Both the position numbers and the translations under genes were made by a program. From assembly GCA_002706985.1 (NCBI GenBank), contig PAKP01000003.1:1-64000 (forward strand): a stretch of DNA of 64,000 bases. The letters run 5' to 3'. Below, piece by piece: positions 1 to 8,997 of the stretch (the stretch's first letter is position 1; every line of letters starts with the position of its first letter). The notes below the pieces were generated by a model. It was not told the origin of the DNA, did not search any database, and saw only the letters and a list, made by a program, of their open reading frames with translations. Source of the DNA: Sneathiella sp. (GTDB taxonomy: Bacteria > Pseudomonadota > Alphaproteobacteria > Sneathiellales > Sneathiellaceae).

Positions 1-2
1 AT

Positions 3-371
3 GAGGTGGGACATCACATTCAGACGCTGTTGGGCATTTCGCAAAAAGTCCATGAACAGAGGAGTCGCCTGAGTGAAACAGAGGGCAACAAGCTGTCTGT
101 CCGGCTAGAGCTGCAGGCAGATTGCCTCGCAGGTGTTTGGGCCTTTCACGCTGATCAAACACGCCAGATACTTGAGCCGGGAGATATCGACGAGGCGCTC
201 AATGCGGCGACAGCGATCGGCGATGACCGGTTGCAAACGCAGGCGAGAGGTATGGTCGTGCCGGATTCCTTTACTCACGGTTCATCAGCACAGCGAGTGC
301 GCTGGTTCAAGACAGGCTTTAAAGACGGAAATGTAAACAGTTGCGATACTTTTTCCGCGAGCGACTTATAA
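3..371 (+). CDS. Neutral zinc metallopeptidase, C-terminal part (YpfJ/KPN_02809-type)
   Basis: The gene enters from the left edge, so the start is missing. The first readable residues are EVGHHIQT. The codon cut by the window edge ends in AT, so a preceding His would give HEVGHH, the HExxH zinc site of the Zn_peptidase (PF04228) family. Downstream ELQADC provides the family's Glu ligand motif. The C-terminus ends with the usual SAQRVRWF and a short Cys-containing tail. In the family these proteins are membrane-anchored predicted peptidases of unknown substrate. The stop is followed directly by a strong hairpin shared with the convergent TRAP operon. The assignment is from motifs only. Confidence 0.85.
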   Translation, partial: EVGHHIQTLLGISQKVHEQRSRLSETEGNKLSVRLELQADCLAGVWAFHADQTRQILEPGDIDEALNAATAIGDDRLQTQARGMVVPDSFTHGSSAQRVRWFKTGFKDGNVNSCDTFSASDL

Positions 372-377
372 GATGGT

Positions 378-414
378 TTTCCGGAGCGGAGGCCTTAAGA
401 TTCCGCTCCGGAAA
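378..414. terminator. Bidirectional hairpin terminator between convergent genes
   Basis: A 13-bp perfect inverted repeat (arms 378-390 and 402-414, loop of 11) sits between the metallopeptidase stop and the dctM stop. The left arm begins with TTT and the right arm ends with AAA, so each strand has a short U-run, fitting a terminator for both convergent genes. Confidence 0.75.
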
Positions 415-417
415 TGC

Positions 418-1743
418 TTACTGGAATAAGTAGTTCGGTAGCCACAAGGCGATTGCCGGGAACAGCACAATTAGGAACAGCCCTGCCAGTTCGACCACCG
501 TATATGGACCGACGGACCAGTAAATATCCTTCATTGTCACGTCCGGAGGGGCAACCGACCTTAAATAGAATAGGTTGAACCCGAACGGCGGCGTCATATA
601 GCTGATTTCCATCATGACGACGAAAAGAATGCCGAACCAGACCGGATCGAAGCCATGACTTGCGACCAATGGCAGGAAAACCGGCAGGGTAATCAGCATG
701 ATGCCGACAGGGTCAAGAACCATTCCGAGAATAAACAGGACAAACATCATGAAGGCAAGGGCGCCCCATTTTCCGCCTGGTATCTGCTCCGTAATATGAG
801 TGATAAACTCTTCCGCCCCCATTGCTGTATAGGCCATCGAGTAGGCATGGGCCGCAAATACAATCCAGGTAATAATCGTTGTCAGCCGGAAAGTGCGAAG
901 TGAAGATTGCGAGATGACTTTCCAGGTCAGCTTCCGGTTTACGGCACTCGCAAACAGTGCGCCAAAAACACCAACCGCAGCTGCTTCCGTGACGGTGGCG
1001 TAGCCGCCAAAAATAGCGCCGAGGACGATGAAGATAATAAAAATAGGCAGAAAGACGGAACGCAGGGCGCCTATCTTCTCACTCCAGCTCGCCCGCTCTT
1101 CTGGTGGCAGGGAGGGGCCAAGGTGAGGCTGAAACCAACATCTGACACCTATATAAATCGAAACCAGTGCAAACAGGAGTAGACCAGGGAAAACACCGGC
1201 CGCAAATAACTTTCCGACCGACACTTCTGTAATTAGGGCGTATAGTACCATCAGGATGGAAGGTGGGATTAGTATTCCCCAGCCACCACCGGCATTAATC
1301 GCACCCAGAGCAAGGCGTTTGTCATAGCCGCGGTTAAGCATCTGCGGGAGCGCTATGGTCCCCATCGTGACTACGGCAGCGCCAGAAATGCCCGACATGG
1401 CCGCAAAGATTGTACAGATGCCGACAGTGCCGATAGCCAACCCACCACGCACGCCTCCCCACCACAAATGCATCATGCGATAAAGGTCGTGTGCTACTCC
1501 GCTGCGCTCAAGAAGCATTGCCATGAATACATAAAGTGGAATTGCAATAAGAGACGATGTTTCCATCAAGTCCCACATTTTTGAGGCAATCAGATAAAAT
1601 GCAATGGGACCTTGTTCAAAGTAGAGAAAGATAACTGACAGGCCACCGAGAACGAATGCCAATGGCACGCCGAGCATTATGAAAAAGAAGAGGAAGCCGA
1701 AGAAGAGTAGGGTGAGGGTTTCGATACTCAGGAGTTCATACAT
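418..1743 (-). CDS. dctM: TRAP transporter large permease (DctM)
   Basis: This 441-residue protein is the large membrane subunit of a tripartite ATP-independent periplasmic transporter, which carries substrate across the inner membrane using an ion gradient. It has about a dozen hydrophobic segments and typical DctM blocks: an N-terminal GVPLAFVLGG-like segment, NAGGGWGILIPPS about residue 150, and MTPPFGFNLFYLR near the C-terminus. Length matches the family. Its ATG shares one base with the dctQ stop (TAATG), so the two are probably translationally coupled. Substrate cannot be read from the sequence; acidic organic compounds are usual for the family. Confidence 0.92.
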   Translation of the reverse strand: MYELLSIETLTLLFFGFLFFFIMLGVPLAFVLGGLSVIFLYFEQGPIAFYLIASKMWDLMETSSLIAIPLYVFMAMLLERSGVAHDLYRMMHLWWGGVRGGLAIGTVGICTIFAAMSGISGAAVVTMGTIALPQMLNRGYDKRLALGAINAGGGWGILIPPSILMVLYALITEVSVGKLFAAGVFPGLLLFALVSIYIGVRCWFQPHLGPSLPPEERASWSEKIGALRSVFLPIFIIFIVLGAIFGGYATVTEAAAVGVFGALFASAVNRKLTWKVISQSSLRTFRLTTIITWIVFAAHAYSMAYTAMGAEEFITHITEQIPGGKWGALAFMMFVLFILGMVLDPVGIMLITLPVFLPLVASHGFDPVWFGILFVVMMEISYMTPPFGFNLFYLRSVAPPDVTMKDIYWSVGPYTVVELAGLFLIVLFPAIALWLPNYLFQ

Positions 1744-2309
1744 TATACCGATTCCTTCTCGTCGACAGCGTCGTCAACAACTGGTCCATAGGCGCTTTCG
1801 TCTACGTCATAACCAAGCAGGATCATGATATCCGCAATCAGCTTCACGATGCCCTGTAACAGCAATAAGATCGCCGCAACAAAAATCATGGATTTGGAGG
1901 GCCAGATCGGAGGGCGCCATGTTGTTTCATAACTGACCTCAAGTCGCGAAATACTGTCATAAGCCATCGAATAGCTCTCATTTAACAGAACGCCGAGGAA
2001 TAAAAAGAACAGGAAGGAAGTTGCAATATCAGTCAGTGCTTTCTTTCGCGCCGAAAAATGAGCGTAAAACAAATCGACGTTGACATGATCACGACGTGCA
2101 AGCAAATAGCCGCCGCCGATAATTGCATAAACACCGAATATCATTTTCGATGCCAGGGCCGACCAGGAAATTGGACTCTGCGTAATATAACGCATGATGA
2201 CGTCGCTCATAAGCAGTATGAACAAGATTAGGACAGCATAGCTGGCAAGCCGACCGATCCAGACATTCGTCCTCGTAACTGCGCGGGCAAATGCGGTTAT
2301 GGCAACCAT
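1743..2309 (-). CDS. dctQ: TRAP transporter small permease (DctQ)
   Basis: A 188-residue protein with four predicted membrane segments, as expected for the small TRAP permease that partners DctM. The block with residues RRDHVNVDLFY in the second half is characteristic of DctQ. The start is an ATG preceded by GGAG at a good distance. It lies between dctP and dctM in the usual P-Q-M order. A 179-base gap with a hairpin separates it from dctP, a common arrangement that lets the binding protein be made in excess. Its acidic C-terminal tail (about 20 residues) is slightly longer than average. Confidence 0.88.
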   Translation of the reverse strand: MVAITAFARAVTRTNVWIGRLASYAVLILFILLMSDVIMRYITQSPISWSALASKMIFGVYAIIGGGYLLARRDHVNVDLFYAHFSARKKALTDIATSFLFFLFLGVLLNESYSMAYDSISRLEVSYETTWRPPIWPSKSMIFVAAILLLLQGIVKLIADIMILLGYDVDESAYGPVVDDAVDEKESV

Positions 2310-2409
2310 GAAAGTCTCCAGTTCAATTTGATCAATTAGGCATATTCAGACACCGGCAAAAGCGCGACCAGTCATTTTACGGTCGTGTGCAATTATTGCT
2401 CTATGCGGA

Positions 2410-2435
2410 AGCCTTTGCAGTTATATGCAAAGGCT
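2410..2435 (-). terminator. Intercistronic hairpin between dctP and dctQ
   Basis: Arms 2410-2419 and 2426-2435 form a perfect 10-bp stem (AGCCTTTGCA) with a six-base loop. There is no long U-run, so it is more likely an mRNA-stabilising or partially terminating element downstream of dctP than a full terminator. Confidence 0.5.
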
Positions 2436-2488
2436 CCCGTAAAATGAGCTAATCAGCTTGTGCCGAATATTTACAGAACTGGGCGTTC

Positions 2489-3529
2489 TTAGACGTATCC
2501 CATTCCCTTGAGGAAGTTGACGAGCATTTCAGTTGCTTTCGTCGCATTTCCTCCCTTGGCACTTTCTTCTTGCAGAATAGCGCCTGAGGCTTCAGAGAAT
2601 TTCGCAAGCACATCTGGCGGGAATTGGCTGATCGTAATGTTCTGCTCAGAGAGCCCCTTCGAGAGAGCCAGCTTTTCTTTATACTGATACTCCGTCGTGC
2701 GTTTCCAGAAACGCATATCGAGAAGATTGAAAAACTCAGAGCGAAGGTCCGGAGACAGATTATCAATGGCCTGCTGGTTCATGATCAGCGTGTCCATTGC
2801 GAGACCCATCGTTGGCTTCATGTGGAATTTGGCAACTTCCCAAAGGCTCATGGACATGGCGCCTTGGGCCGCTCCCCAATGTGCACCATCGACGACACCG
2901 CTCGCCAAGCTTGAATATAGCTCTGGACCAGCAATATTCTGTGTAGATGCTCCCGCTGCCTCAAGGAATTTCAGGTAGCTGCCGGAAGAACGCAGTTTCA
3001 ACGCAGAGAAATCTTCAACTGAATTGATCGGCTTTGAGACAACCAGTTCCGTTGGGTAGACCTTTTCTGCACGGCTGACAACGCCATGAACCGCCAGATC
3101 CTCGTTAAACATGTCTTCAAAACCCATGTTTTTGAGGTAATGGGCAAACTCCCATGGTTCGCGGAAGGTCCCGGGAACGCCCAGAGCCAGTCCGGCTGTT
3201 GAGGCTTCGCCAAGAATGTAGCCCGGAGAAATAGTTCCCATTTCAACCACGCCTTTGCGCACGATGTTGAAAATCTCGCCACCTTTGGCGAATTCGCCGG
3301 CGCCAAATAGCTGGAGTTCGAATTGACCTTCAGTGTTTGCCTTCAGCTCTTCTGCGATGACGGCAAGACTGTCACCATAAGATGACGAAGCTTTCGGCCA
3401 GTGTGATTGAACTTTCCAGGTCACCTTTTCGGCAGCCGTCGCTTTGCCGATAAAAGCTGGCGCAGCAAGAGCCGCTGCACCACCTGCTAACGCACCACGC
3501 CGACTAATAAGTGTTTTGTCCTTTGTCAT
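2489..3529 (-). CDS. dctP: TRAP transporter substrate-binding protein (DctP family), Tat-exported
   Basis: This encodes the periplasmic solute receptor of the TRAP system, about 346 residues. I place the start at 3529 because GGAGGAATATC lies directly upstream and the protein then begins with a twin-arginine signal: basic residues, SRRGAL, a hydrophobic Ala/Gly-rich core and a cleavage site near KATAAEK. An upstream in-frame ATG at 3643 would put 38 unlikely residues before the signal. The mature protein has DctP hallmarks such as the AGPELYSSLASGVVDGAHW block. Export of the receptor by Tat is seen in a minority of TRAP receptors. Substrate is unknown. Confidence 0.9.
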   Translation of the reverse strand: MTKDKTLISRRGALAGGAAALAAPAFIGKATAAEKVTWKVQSHWPKASSSYGDSLAVIAEELKANTEGQFELQLFGAGEFAKGGEIFNIVRKGVVEMGTISPGYILGEASTAGLALGVPGTFREPWEFAHYLKNMGFEDMFNEDLAVHGVVSRAEKVYPTELVVSKPINSVEDFSALKLRSSGSYLKFLEAAGASTQNIAGPELYSSLASGVVDGAHWGAAQGAMSMSLWEVAKFHMKPTMGLAMDTLIMNQQAIDNLSPDLRSEFFNLLDMRFWKRTTEYQYKEKLALSKGLSEQNITISQFPPDVLAKFSEASGAILQEESAKGGNATKATEMLVNFLKGMGYV

Positions 3530-4018
3530 GATATTCCTCCCATTGTGCGATTGTATTGTCCCACCAATACATTCATCTTTTTCGTTAGTTTTTATACCGC
3601 AGCATTCTTTTAGTTTTGGGAATATGCATCGTAGCAACGGCAATACGAATGGAAAATTTGCTTTTCTCTTTTATCGTTAGGACCGATCTCAATACATTCC
3701 GCTAAGATGATATAATAAAGGATCAGAATTGACAAGCCTTTGGGGAACAGGCGGTTTTCAAATTCTAGGCTACCGCAGAGATAACCGTATAAGCTAACTG
3801 CCAATATATTACCGAGACAACACAATCCGGATTTAGGATGCCTTATTCTGTTTAGGTACCTTTACGGCGTTAGTGAAGGATGTATATAACTACCCGAATG
3901 GCCTTAAGTCGATCTGATTCACGAGATTTTTGTATTGTCAGTTCGCTGTGAGTGTTGTGCAAGATATGCATAAGTCATTTTAGAGGCATAGTTTTAAGGT
4001 GTATGGAAGATAGAATTA
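3530..4018. other. Non-coding divergent region between dctP and the WbqC-like gene
   Basis: This stretch of about 490 bases is AT-rich and must hold the promoters of both divergent genes. Beyond the dctP ribosome-binding site at its left end and a GGAAGA sequence in front of the WbqC-like gene at its right end I see no clear operator, RNA or conserved reading frame. The short open frames here lack protein-like composition. Confidence 0.5.
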
Positions 4019-4705
4019 ATGCGTGTGGCGATCGTACAGTCCAACTATATACCCTGGAAGGGGTATTTCGACCTTATAGCTTCAGTGGACCGTTTTATTC
4101 TTTATGATGACATGCAATTTACACGGCGGGACTGGCGTAACAGGAATAAAATCAAGACTCCACAGGGTCTTACGTGGCTAACTGTGCCGGTTCTGTCAAA
4201 AGGTAAATATTTTCAGACTATTAAAGATACCCGAATAGATGGGACGGCATGGGCAGCAAAGCACTGGAAATCAATTGAAACAAACTATGCGCGCGCACCT
4301 CATTTCAAAATGATGGCAGATACTTTCAGGCCTGCTTATGAAAAAGATATCCCGGATTTTCTATCTGAACTCAACGCTAAACTCATTCGTAAAGTTTGTG
4401 AATTTCTGAATATTGATGCAATCGTAGAAAGCTCCGCGGATTATGATCTGGTCGACGGGCCGAGCGCGCGTCTGGCGGACCTGTGTAAGCAGGTTGGTGC
4501 AGACGTATATGTTTCTGGTCCGTTGGCGCGTGATTATCTCGATATATCGCTATTTTCAGAGAAGGGCGTCGAGGTTGAATGGTTTGATTACTCGGGATAT
4601 CCGATCTACGATCAGCTTTGGGGCGAATTCGAGCACGGGGTAAGCATCTTGGATTTGATCTCAAATACAGGTTTAACGGCTCCAAACTATATGAAGAACG
4701 TTTAA
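4019..4705 (+). CDS. WbqC-like family protein
   Basis: The 228-residue product matches the WbqC family (PF08889) found in O-antigen and other polysaccharide loci. The N-terminus has the characteristic VAIVQSNYIPWKGYFDLI and then DDMQFTRRDWRNRNKIK, with W-L-T-V-P following. The C-terminus ends with the usual SILDLISNTG segment. The family's reaction is not firmly established; it may act on activated sugars or aminoacyl/acyl donors. The start ATG is preceded by GGAAGA. It is followed by a methyltransferase on the same strand, so together they look like a small glycan-modification unit. Family call is secure, function is open. Confidence 0.88.
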   Translation: MRVAIVQSNYIPWKGYFDLIASVDRFILYDDMQFTRRDWRNRNKIKTPQGLTWLTVPVLSKGKYFQTIKDTRIDGTAWAAKHWKSIETNYARAPHFKMMADTFRPAYEKDIPDFLSELNAKLIRKVCEFLNIDAIVESSADYDLVDGPSARLADLCKQVGADVYVSGPLARDYLDISLFSEKGVEVEWFDYSGYPIYDQLWGEFEHGVSILDLISNTGLTAPNYMKNV

Positions 4706-4873
4706 TTTGATGAATTCTCTAAACTTTGCCGTATCTGTGCACAAGCTCCATATACATACAATTGGTTTTATGAGTTCCAAGCTGCTTTTACCCGTGGGGG
4801 TTCCTGCCATGCCTGTTTTGATTGTCTGAAGAAGGATCCCGGATTTGGAGTTGGCCAAAATATTCAAGGATGA
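4706..4873 (+). other. Cys-rich open frame without a start codon (possible lost zinc-ribbon domain)
   Basis: Directly after the WbqC stop, and in the same frame, an open frame encodes a protein-like stretch with five Cys codons at 4727, 4736, 4805, 4814 and 4823: C-x2-C, 22 residues, C-x2-C-x2-C. It has no usable start and stops at 4871-4873. An ATG at 4710 lies in the frame of the following methyltransferase but hits a stop at 4827-4829. Two compensating frame changes (one before 4727, one between about 4826 and 4845) would fuse ATG 4710, the Cys-rich stretch and the methyltransferase into one protein. Chance, or read-through from WbqC, remain alternatives. Confidence 0.3.
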
Positions 4874-5648
4874 GAAGCAGAGCGCGCGTCTGAAGGCAGA
4901 GGCGGAATTTGGTCAGCGTGAAATAGAGCCGTTTTTTGAAAAAGATAACATGCCGGGTTCTGTTCTTGAGGTGGGATGCGGCACCGGATTTTTGCTATCC
5001 CAACTCGCTGAAAAATATAAAGATATTTCATTTTCTGGCGTTGAGCCGATTGGCCCCGGCTTTTCGCAGTTTGAAGAGGCCTTAAATGCTATTGAAAACC
5101 AGTACACAAATATAACCTTTATCCGCAAGCGTATCGAGGATGTTAAGAGCAACGAAAAATATGATCTGATATACTCGGTCAATGTGTTCGAGCATCTGGA
5201 TGATTGGCGGGAAGCTATCGACATATGTTTATCAATGTTGAATACAAACGGTCGGCTGATCATTTTGTGCCCGAACTACTGGATACCGTATGAGTCCCAT
5301 TTCTCACTTCCAATTATCGGGTCCAAGTCTCTCACCTATAAAATATTTTCCAAGAAAATTATGGAAATGGAAGAGACATATGACGCGCACGGATTGTGGA
5401 AATCTTTAAATTTTGTCACGGCGCCGCAAATAAAAAAATACTGTCATTCAAGAGATTATACTCTCGAGTTTGATACGGCGGTTATGGCTCGCATGCTCGA
5501 CCGATTGGATGAAGACCCTGAGTTTAAAAAGCGCCAAAGTGCGCTTGCCACTATTGCCATCATAGCCAATCGGTGCGGCGCTGGGTTCGTCCTGCGCAGG
5601 TTACCTGCGCGTTGGGGGGCTTATATGAAAGCCGTTATTCGCGTATAA
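4845..5648 (+). CDS. Class I SAM-dependent methyltransferase
   Basis: A 267-residue protein with a Rossmann methyltransferase core. Motif I is VLEVGCGTGFLLSQL at about residue 40. An acidic residue for SAM ribose follows at GVEPIG, and the post-motif YDLIYSVNVFEHLDDW is typical of methyltransferases acting on small molecules or sugars. No ATG is available in this open frame, so I take the TTG at 4845, which has GAAGGA eight bases upstream. The C-terminal 90 residues are family-variable and probably bind substrate. Its place after a WbqC-like gene suggests a glycan substrate, which is inference. The gene may be N-terminally truncated; see the Cys-rich frame immediately upstream. Confidence 0.8.
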   Translation: MELAKIFKDEKQSARLKAEAEFGQREIEPFFEKDNMPGSVLEVGCGTGFLLSQLAEKYKDISFSGVEPIGPGFSQFEEALNAIENQYTNITFIRKRIEDVKSNEKYDLIYSVNVFEHLDDWREAIDICLSMLNTNGRLIILCPNYWIPYESHFSLPIIGSKSLTYKIFSKKIMEMEETYDAHGLWKSLNFVTAPQIKKYCHSRDYTLEFDTAVMARMLDRLDEDPEFKKRQSALATIAIIANRCGAGFVLRRLPARWGAYMKAVIRV

Positions 5649-5673
5649 ATCCCTGAATGCATTGATCTGAAGG

Positions 5674-5700
5674 CTTATCGCATGCAAGGCCTGCGATAAG
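5674..5700. terminator. Hairpin between convergent genes
   Basis: Perfect 9-bp stem, CTTATCGCA (5674-5682) with TGCGATAAG (5692-5700) and a nine-base loop, lies between the methyltransferase stop and the stop of the convergent membrane protein. There is no clear U-run, so termination strength is uncertain. Confidence 0.55.
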
Positions 5701-5739
5701 ATGGCTTGGCCTAATTCGCTTGCAAAAGATTATCTCGCG

Positions 5740-7809
5740 TCAACTCTTGTCGAGCTTACGGGCGATAATCCAGTATCTGGTATTTTCAATGATTTCGTAT
5801 CCCGCATCCTGAACAATATTTTGTTGAAATTGCTCTACATAGGTTGGGAGGCCCGCAATATTCTTTGGGGCTGCATTGTCAAACGCTATAAAAGGTGCTT
5901 GAAGCTGGCGCAATGACGTTATGAGTATATTGCGTGTTTCCTCGCGATGGCCGAAGAAGAAAGGAGCTTTTTGAGTGAGAGCTGGTTGAGTCCCTGCTAA
6001 CCGCACCATGTTAAGGGCGAGTCCGCTGATCCATCTCAACCCCGGGTTCTCTGTTTCCAGATTCTTTAACTCTTCGGCTTTTTCGAGTGTGTAGGAGCAG
6101 AGTTCAGGAGAGGCATTAATACCGTCCAGGCAGGGCCTTAAATGACCATCAATTCTTTCGGAGACCGCGGACACAAAATCTTCGGAAATCACTCGTCTCA
6201 CCGGATTGCCAAAAATAAACGGTATTATCAGCACGATCAGGATAAAAGACCAGACTATCCGGTCCGTCTTATGACCTAAGGAAAGCTTTGGCAGGACGAG
6301 TAAGGTATAGAGGAGGAACGGTACCCACATATTTAAAATATGAAAGCGGTTCATTACGTAGGGACCGATAGCAATGATCAAACCGACAATGACAACATTT
6401 TGAAACTCGATTGAGGAAAGGGGATCTTTATCCTTTATCGAGATCAGATACCGGGAGAACAAAATCAAAATATGAATCATCACTATTACGAAGGGCGCCA
6501 AGAGATAGGCCGAGAGCCCTGCGAACCCGCTTGAACCACTCTGAATTTTCTCACGCATAATCTGGAGCAACTCGGCAGATGTGGAAACGAGCGATCCCTC
6601 AAACAGAATAGCGATAAACAGGGAGCTGGATATTACTAGGCAGAATGCAAAGACGATGCCTGAGACCATCAGGCTCAAGAATCCCTGTCTTGCACTTTGA
6701 ATAAAGAGAGCAAATCCCAATGCAAGAATGCAGTATATGCCGGTTTCAAAGTTATAAAATAGAAACAGCGGAGAGACTGCTCCAGAAATTGCCGCACTGG
6801 CGAGCCATCCAGATCTTGCCAAATAATAAGCGAGGAGGACTGTCACCGGGACCATCAGAAACCGAACCGGCAACAGATTGGGAGTGTGGTATGTATCGGC
6901 AACTCCGGACATCATTCCCGAAAAGACGAAGAGAACGAGAATGATTGCCGCCCATAGTATCTGGTTGGTCTTTCCATTAAGGCGCTGGCAAATGATGCCT
7001 ATGATCAATGCACAAAAGAAGACATTGATGAGTTTCAACAGCGACATGGTTCCGCCTAACGTTTCGAAAAACGGAACAATCCGGAATCCTGCAATCATAT
7101 CATTGAGCAGGACACCATAGCCGGCAAATGCGTCGAATTCCATGCTGGCGGCTGTCTTTGTATATAATCCGGTACCCAAGACGGCGGACCAGTGAATATC
7201 CATTGTCCACAACCGGCCATCTTCAATTTCCTGCTGAACACCAAACGGCAAAATACAAATGAGAAAAATGAGTATAAGCGCCGCAATTGCGATTGACCTT
7301 GTCTTAAATCGGCCCTTGATAACCTCTGCCATTAAATAGGCGGTGACTAATGCCAGCAGGAAATCACGGGTTTTTGGTTCGTAGACAATTAAAACCGCGG
7401 CCCAGAAAACTACGCCCAGCCATGGCCGGAACCAAGAGGGAATTTTGGATGAGAAAACCCAGTGTGTGTTGTTTGGTTTTCGAAAGGCGTTGGGGGTGAA
7501 TAATCCTGCGGTAAGGAAAAACCCAAACACTGCTATGCAGAGAAAACTGTAGAATGTTGCCTGGACCCGGGTATCCGGCATGGTCAGATAGGATATCTGC
7601 TCCGGCGTGAATATAATATTTTGCGGCGTTTGCTGTACCCAAAAATAGGATATTCCCAACGTCAGTACAGAAAGGATGACTATTGAAGCGAGAACCTTGA
7701 TATCAATAAGCTGTAGAATTCGGTCAACCAGAAAGATCGTCTTTCCATTGAAGGACGAGAACCATCTTGAAAGCTTGTCTTTTGAGAAAAACGAACGGCC
7801 ACTAGTCAT
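5740..7809 (-). CDS. Large polytopic membrane protein with C-terminal soluble domain, possibly GT-C-like
   Basis: The 689-residue product has roughly a dozen membrane segments across residues 40-550 and then a soluble C-terminal part of about 140 residues with two Cys. I do not recognise a named family. Such architecture (long first periplasmic loop containing the acidic DIHW region, many helices, C-terminal soluble domain) is common among GT-C glycosyltransferases that use polyprenyl-linked sugars, but I cannot point to a diagnostic motif. It converges on a methyltransferase and WbqC-like gene, which supports a role in cell-surface glycan assembly. Other possibilities are a polymerase or flippase. 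The start ATG at 7809 has only a weak ribosome-binding site. Confidence 0.6.
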   Translation of the reverse strand: MTSGRSFFSKDKLSRWFSSFNGKTIFLVDRILQLIDIKVLASIVILSVLTLGISYFWVQQTPQNIIFTPEQISYLTMPDTRVQATFYSFLCIAVFGFFLTAGLFTPNAFRKPNNTHWVFSSKIPSWFRPWLGVVFWAAVLIVYEPKTRDFLLALVTAYLMAEVIKGRFKTRSIAIAALILIFLICILPFGVQQEIEDGRLWTMDIHWSAVLGTGLYTKTAASMEFDAFAGYGVLLNDMIAGFRIVPFFETLGGTMSLLKLINVFFCALIIGIICQRLNGKTNQILWAAIILVLFVFSGMMSGVADTYHTPNLLPVRFLMVPVTVLLAYYLARSGWLASAAISGAVSPLFLFYNFETGIYCILALGFALFIQSARQGFLSLMVSGIVFAFCLVISSSLFIAILFEGSLVSTSAELLQIMREKIQSGSSGFAGLSAYLLAPFVIVMIHILILFSRYLISIKDKDPLSSIEFQNVVIVGLIIAIGPYVMNRFHILNMWVPFLLYTLLVLPKLSLGHKTDRIVWSFILIVLIIPFIFGNPVRRVISEDFVSAVSERIDGHLRPCLDGINASPELCSYTLEKAEELKNLETENPGLRWISGLALNMVRLAGTQPALTQKAPFFFGHREETRNILITSLRQLQAPFIAFDNAAPKNIAGLPTYVEQFQQNIVQDAGYEIIENTRYWIIARKLDKS

Positions 7810-7988
7810 TTCAAACTACTACTCTTAACGCAAACAGATACGGTGCTGAGATTGGAATCGCTCTCATTGCTTGTTTTGTCTTATGACAAGATAATTGGAA
7901 TTTGAAGTGGAGGCTATACAGTTACGTTCCAAAATTTCCCAGTCTCACTCTTTCATTCCTTGCTGCATCTACTCAGGAGATTTGCATC

Positions 7989-8966
7989 CTACATTCTTGC
8001 GCGATGCAATCTCGTTTCCCGATACAGAATAAACAGTCCGGCGCCAACGACCAGGGCCGCACCCACAAATTTCAACGGTCCCGGGATATCTCCCCATACC
8101 AGATATCCGATAATGGCTGACCATATGAGGGAGAGGTATTTCAGCGGTGCAACAATAACGCCTTCGGTGAGCTGGAATGCCATGACAACCAGAAGATGAG
8201 CAAAAGTCACGAGGATTCCGCCCAAAATAAACCAGCCCCATTGCTGCACAGTGGGCATATGGGTGCCGAAGGGAAGGGTAACGGTGCCCGCGATTAGCGC
8301 GACGACACTGGTATAGAACATGACCGTAACGGCGCTGTCCGCGGTGCCGAGACGACGGGTAATAAGATCCCGTGAGGCGGAGCTAACAGCGGCGAGTATG
8401 GCAAAGATGACCCAGCCGTTAAAACCCTCGACGCCGGGCTGGATCATGATGAGGACACCAAGGAAGCCAACCAGAACGGCCAGCCAGCGGTGCCATCCAA
8501 CCGGTTCGCGCAACAAAAAGGGGGAGGCGGCGGTCAATAACAAAGGGGCCGAGAAAACAAGCGCCATGGTTTCCGCAAGCGGAAGATTGATAAGAGCAAT
8601 TGTGACAAACAGGCTGGCGCCAAGTGCGGCAATGCTGCGGAGCATGACACCTTTTGGCTGGTTCAAGCGCAATATAGTGACGCCGCCATTCAGATGAATC
8701 AAGACTGCGAGTACCGGAAACATCCAGATGCCGCGATAGAAGAGAATTTCTCCAGCATGGAAATCTGCGGTCAGCCATTTGGTGATAGCATCCTGTGTGG
8801 TCAGCAAGAATGTCCCGGCAATCATGCACAGCATACCTTTAATGGCGTTACTATCTGATGATACCGCCGTCACGAAACGATGACGCTTGTTGTGAAAAAT
8901 GGCATTGGTGAAAGCAAGAAACAAATCCCCCGAGGCCGCCATTCTATCCGAGAGATTCAGGAACAC
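7989..8966 (-). CDS. DMT superfamily (EamA) transporter
   Basis: The protein has two EamA repeats of about five helices each. The first begins at IKGMLCMIAGTFLLTTQDA, and the second with WVIFAILAAVSSASRDLITRR. It is an inner-membrane drug/metabolite-type exporter; substrate unknown. The longest frame starts at a GTG (8966) with a poor ribosome-binding site and an unusual 43-residue leader. Family members usually start just before the IKG block, so GTG 8873 or ATG 8834 (with AAAGG close by) may be the true start. It stands alone between the membrane protein and the CGNR regulator, same strand as both. Confidence 0.82.
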   Translation of the reverse strand: MFLNLSDRMAASGDLFLAFTNAIFHNKRHRFVTAVSSDSNAIKGMLCMIAGTFLLTTQDAITKWLTADFHAGEILFYRGIWMFPVLAVLIHLNGGVTILRLNQPKGVMLRSIAALGASLFVTIALINLPLAETMALVFSAPLLLTAASPFLLREPVGWHRWLAVLVGFLGVLIMIQPGVEGFNGWVIFAILAAVSSASRDLITRRLGTADSAVTVMFYTSVVALIAGTVTLPFGTHMPTVQQWGWFILGGILVTFAHLLVVMAFQLTEGVIVAPLKYLSLIWSAIIGYLVWGDIPGPLKFVGAALVVGAGLFILYRETRLHRARM

Positions 8967-8997
8967 AAGCTGGATAATAGACGGGCCGACTTAGTCC

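Noticed and set aside
4710..4829. 39-codon open frame starting at ATG 4710 as an independent small gene
   Set aside because: No ribosome-binding site of its own and composition unlike a protein; more interesting as part of the decayed methyltransferase N-terminus.
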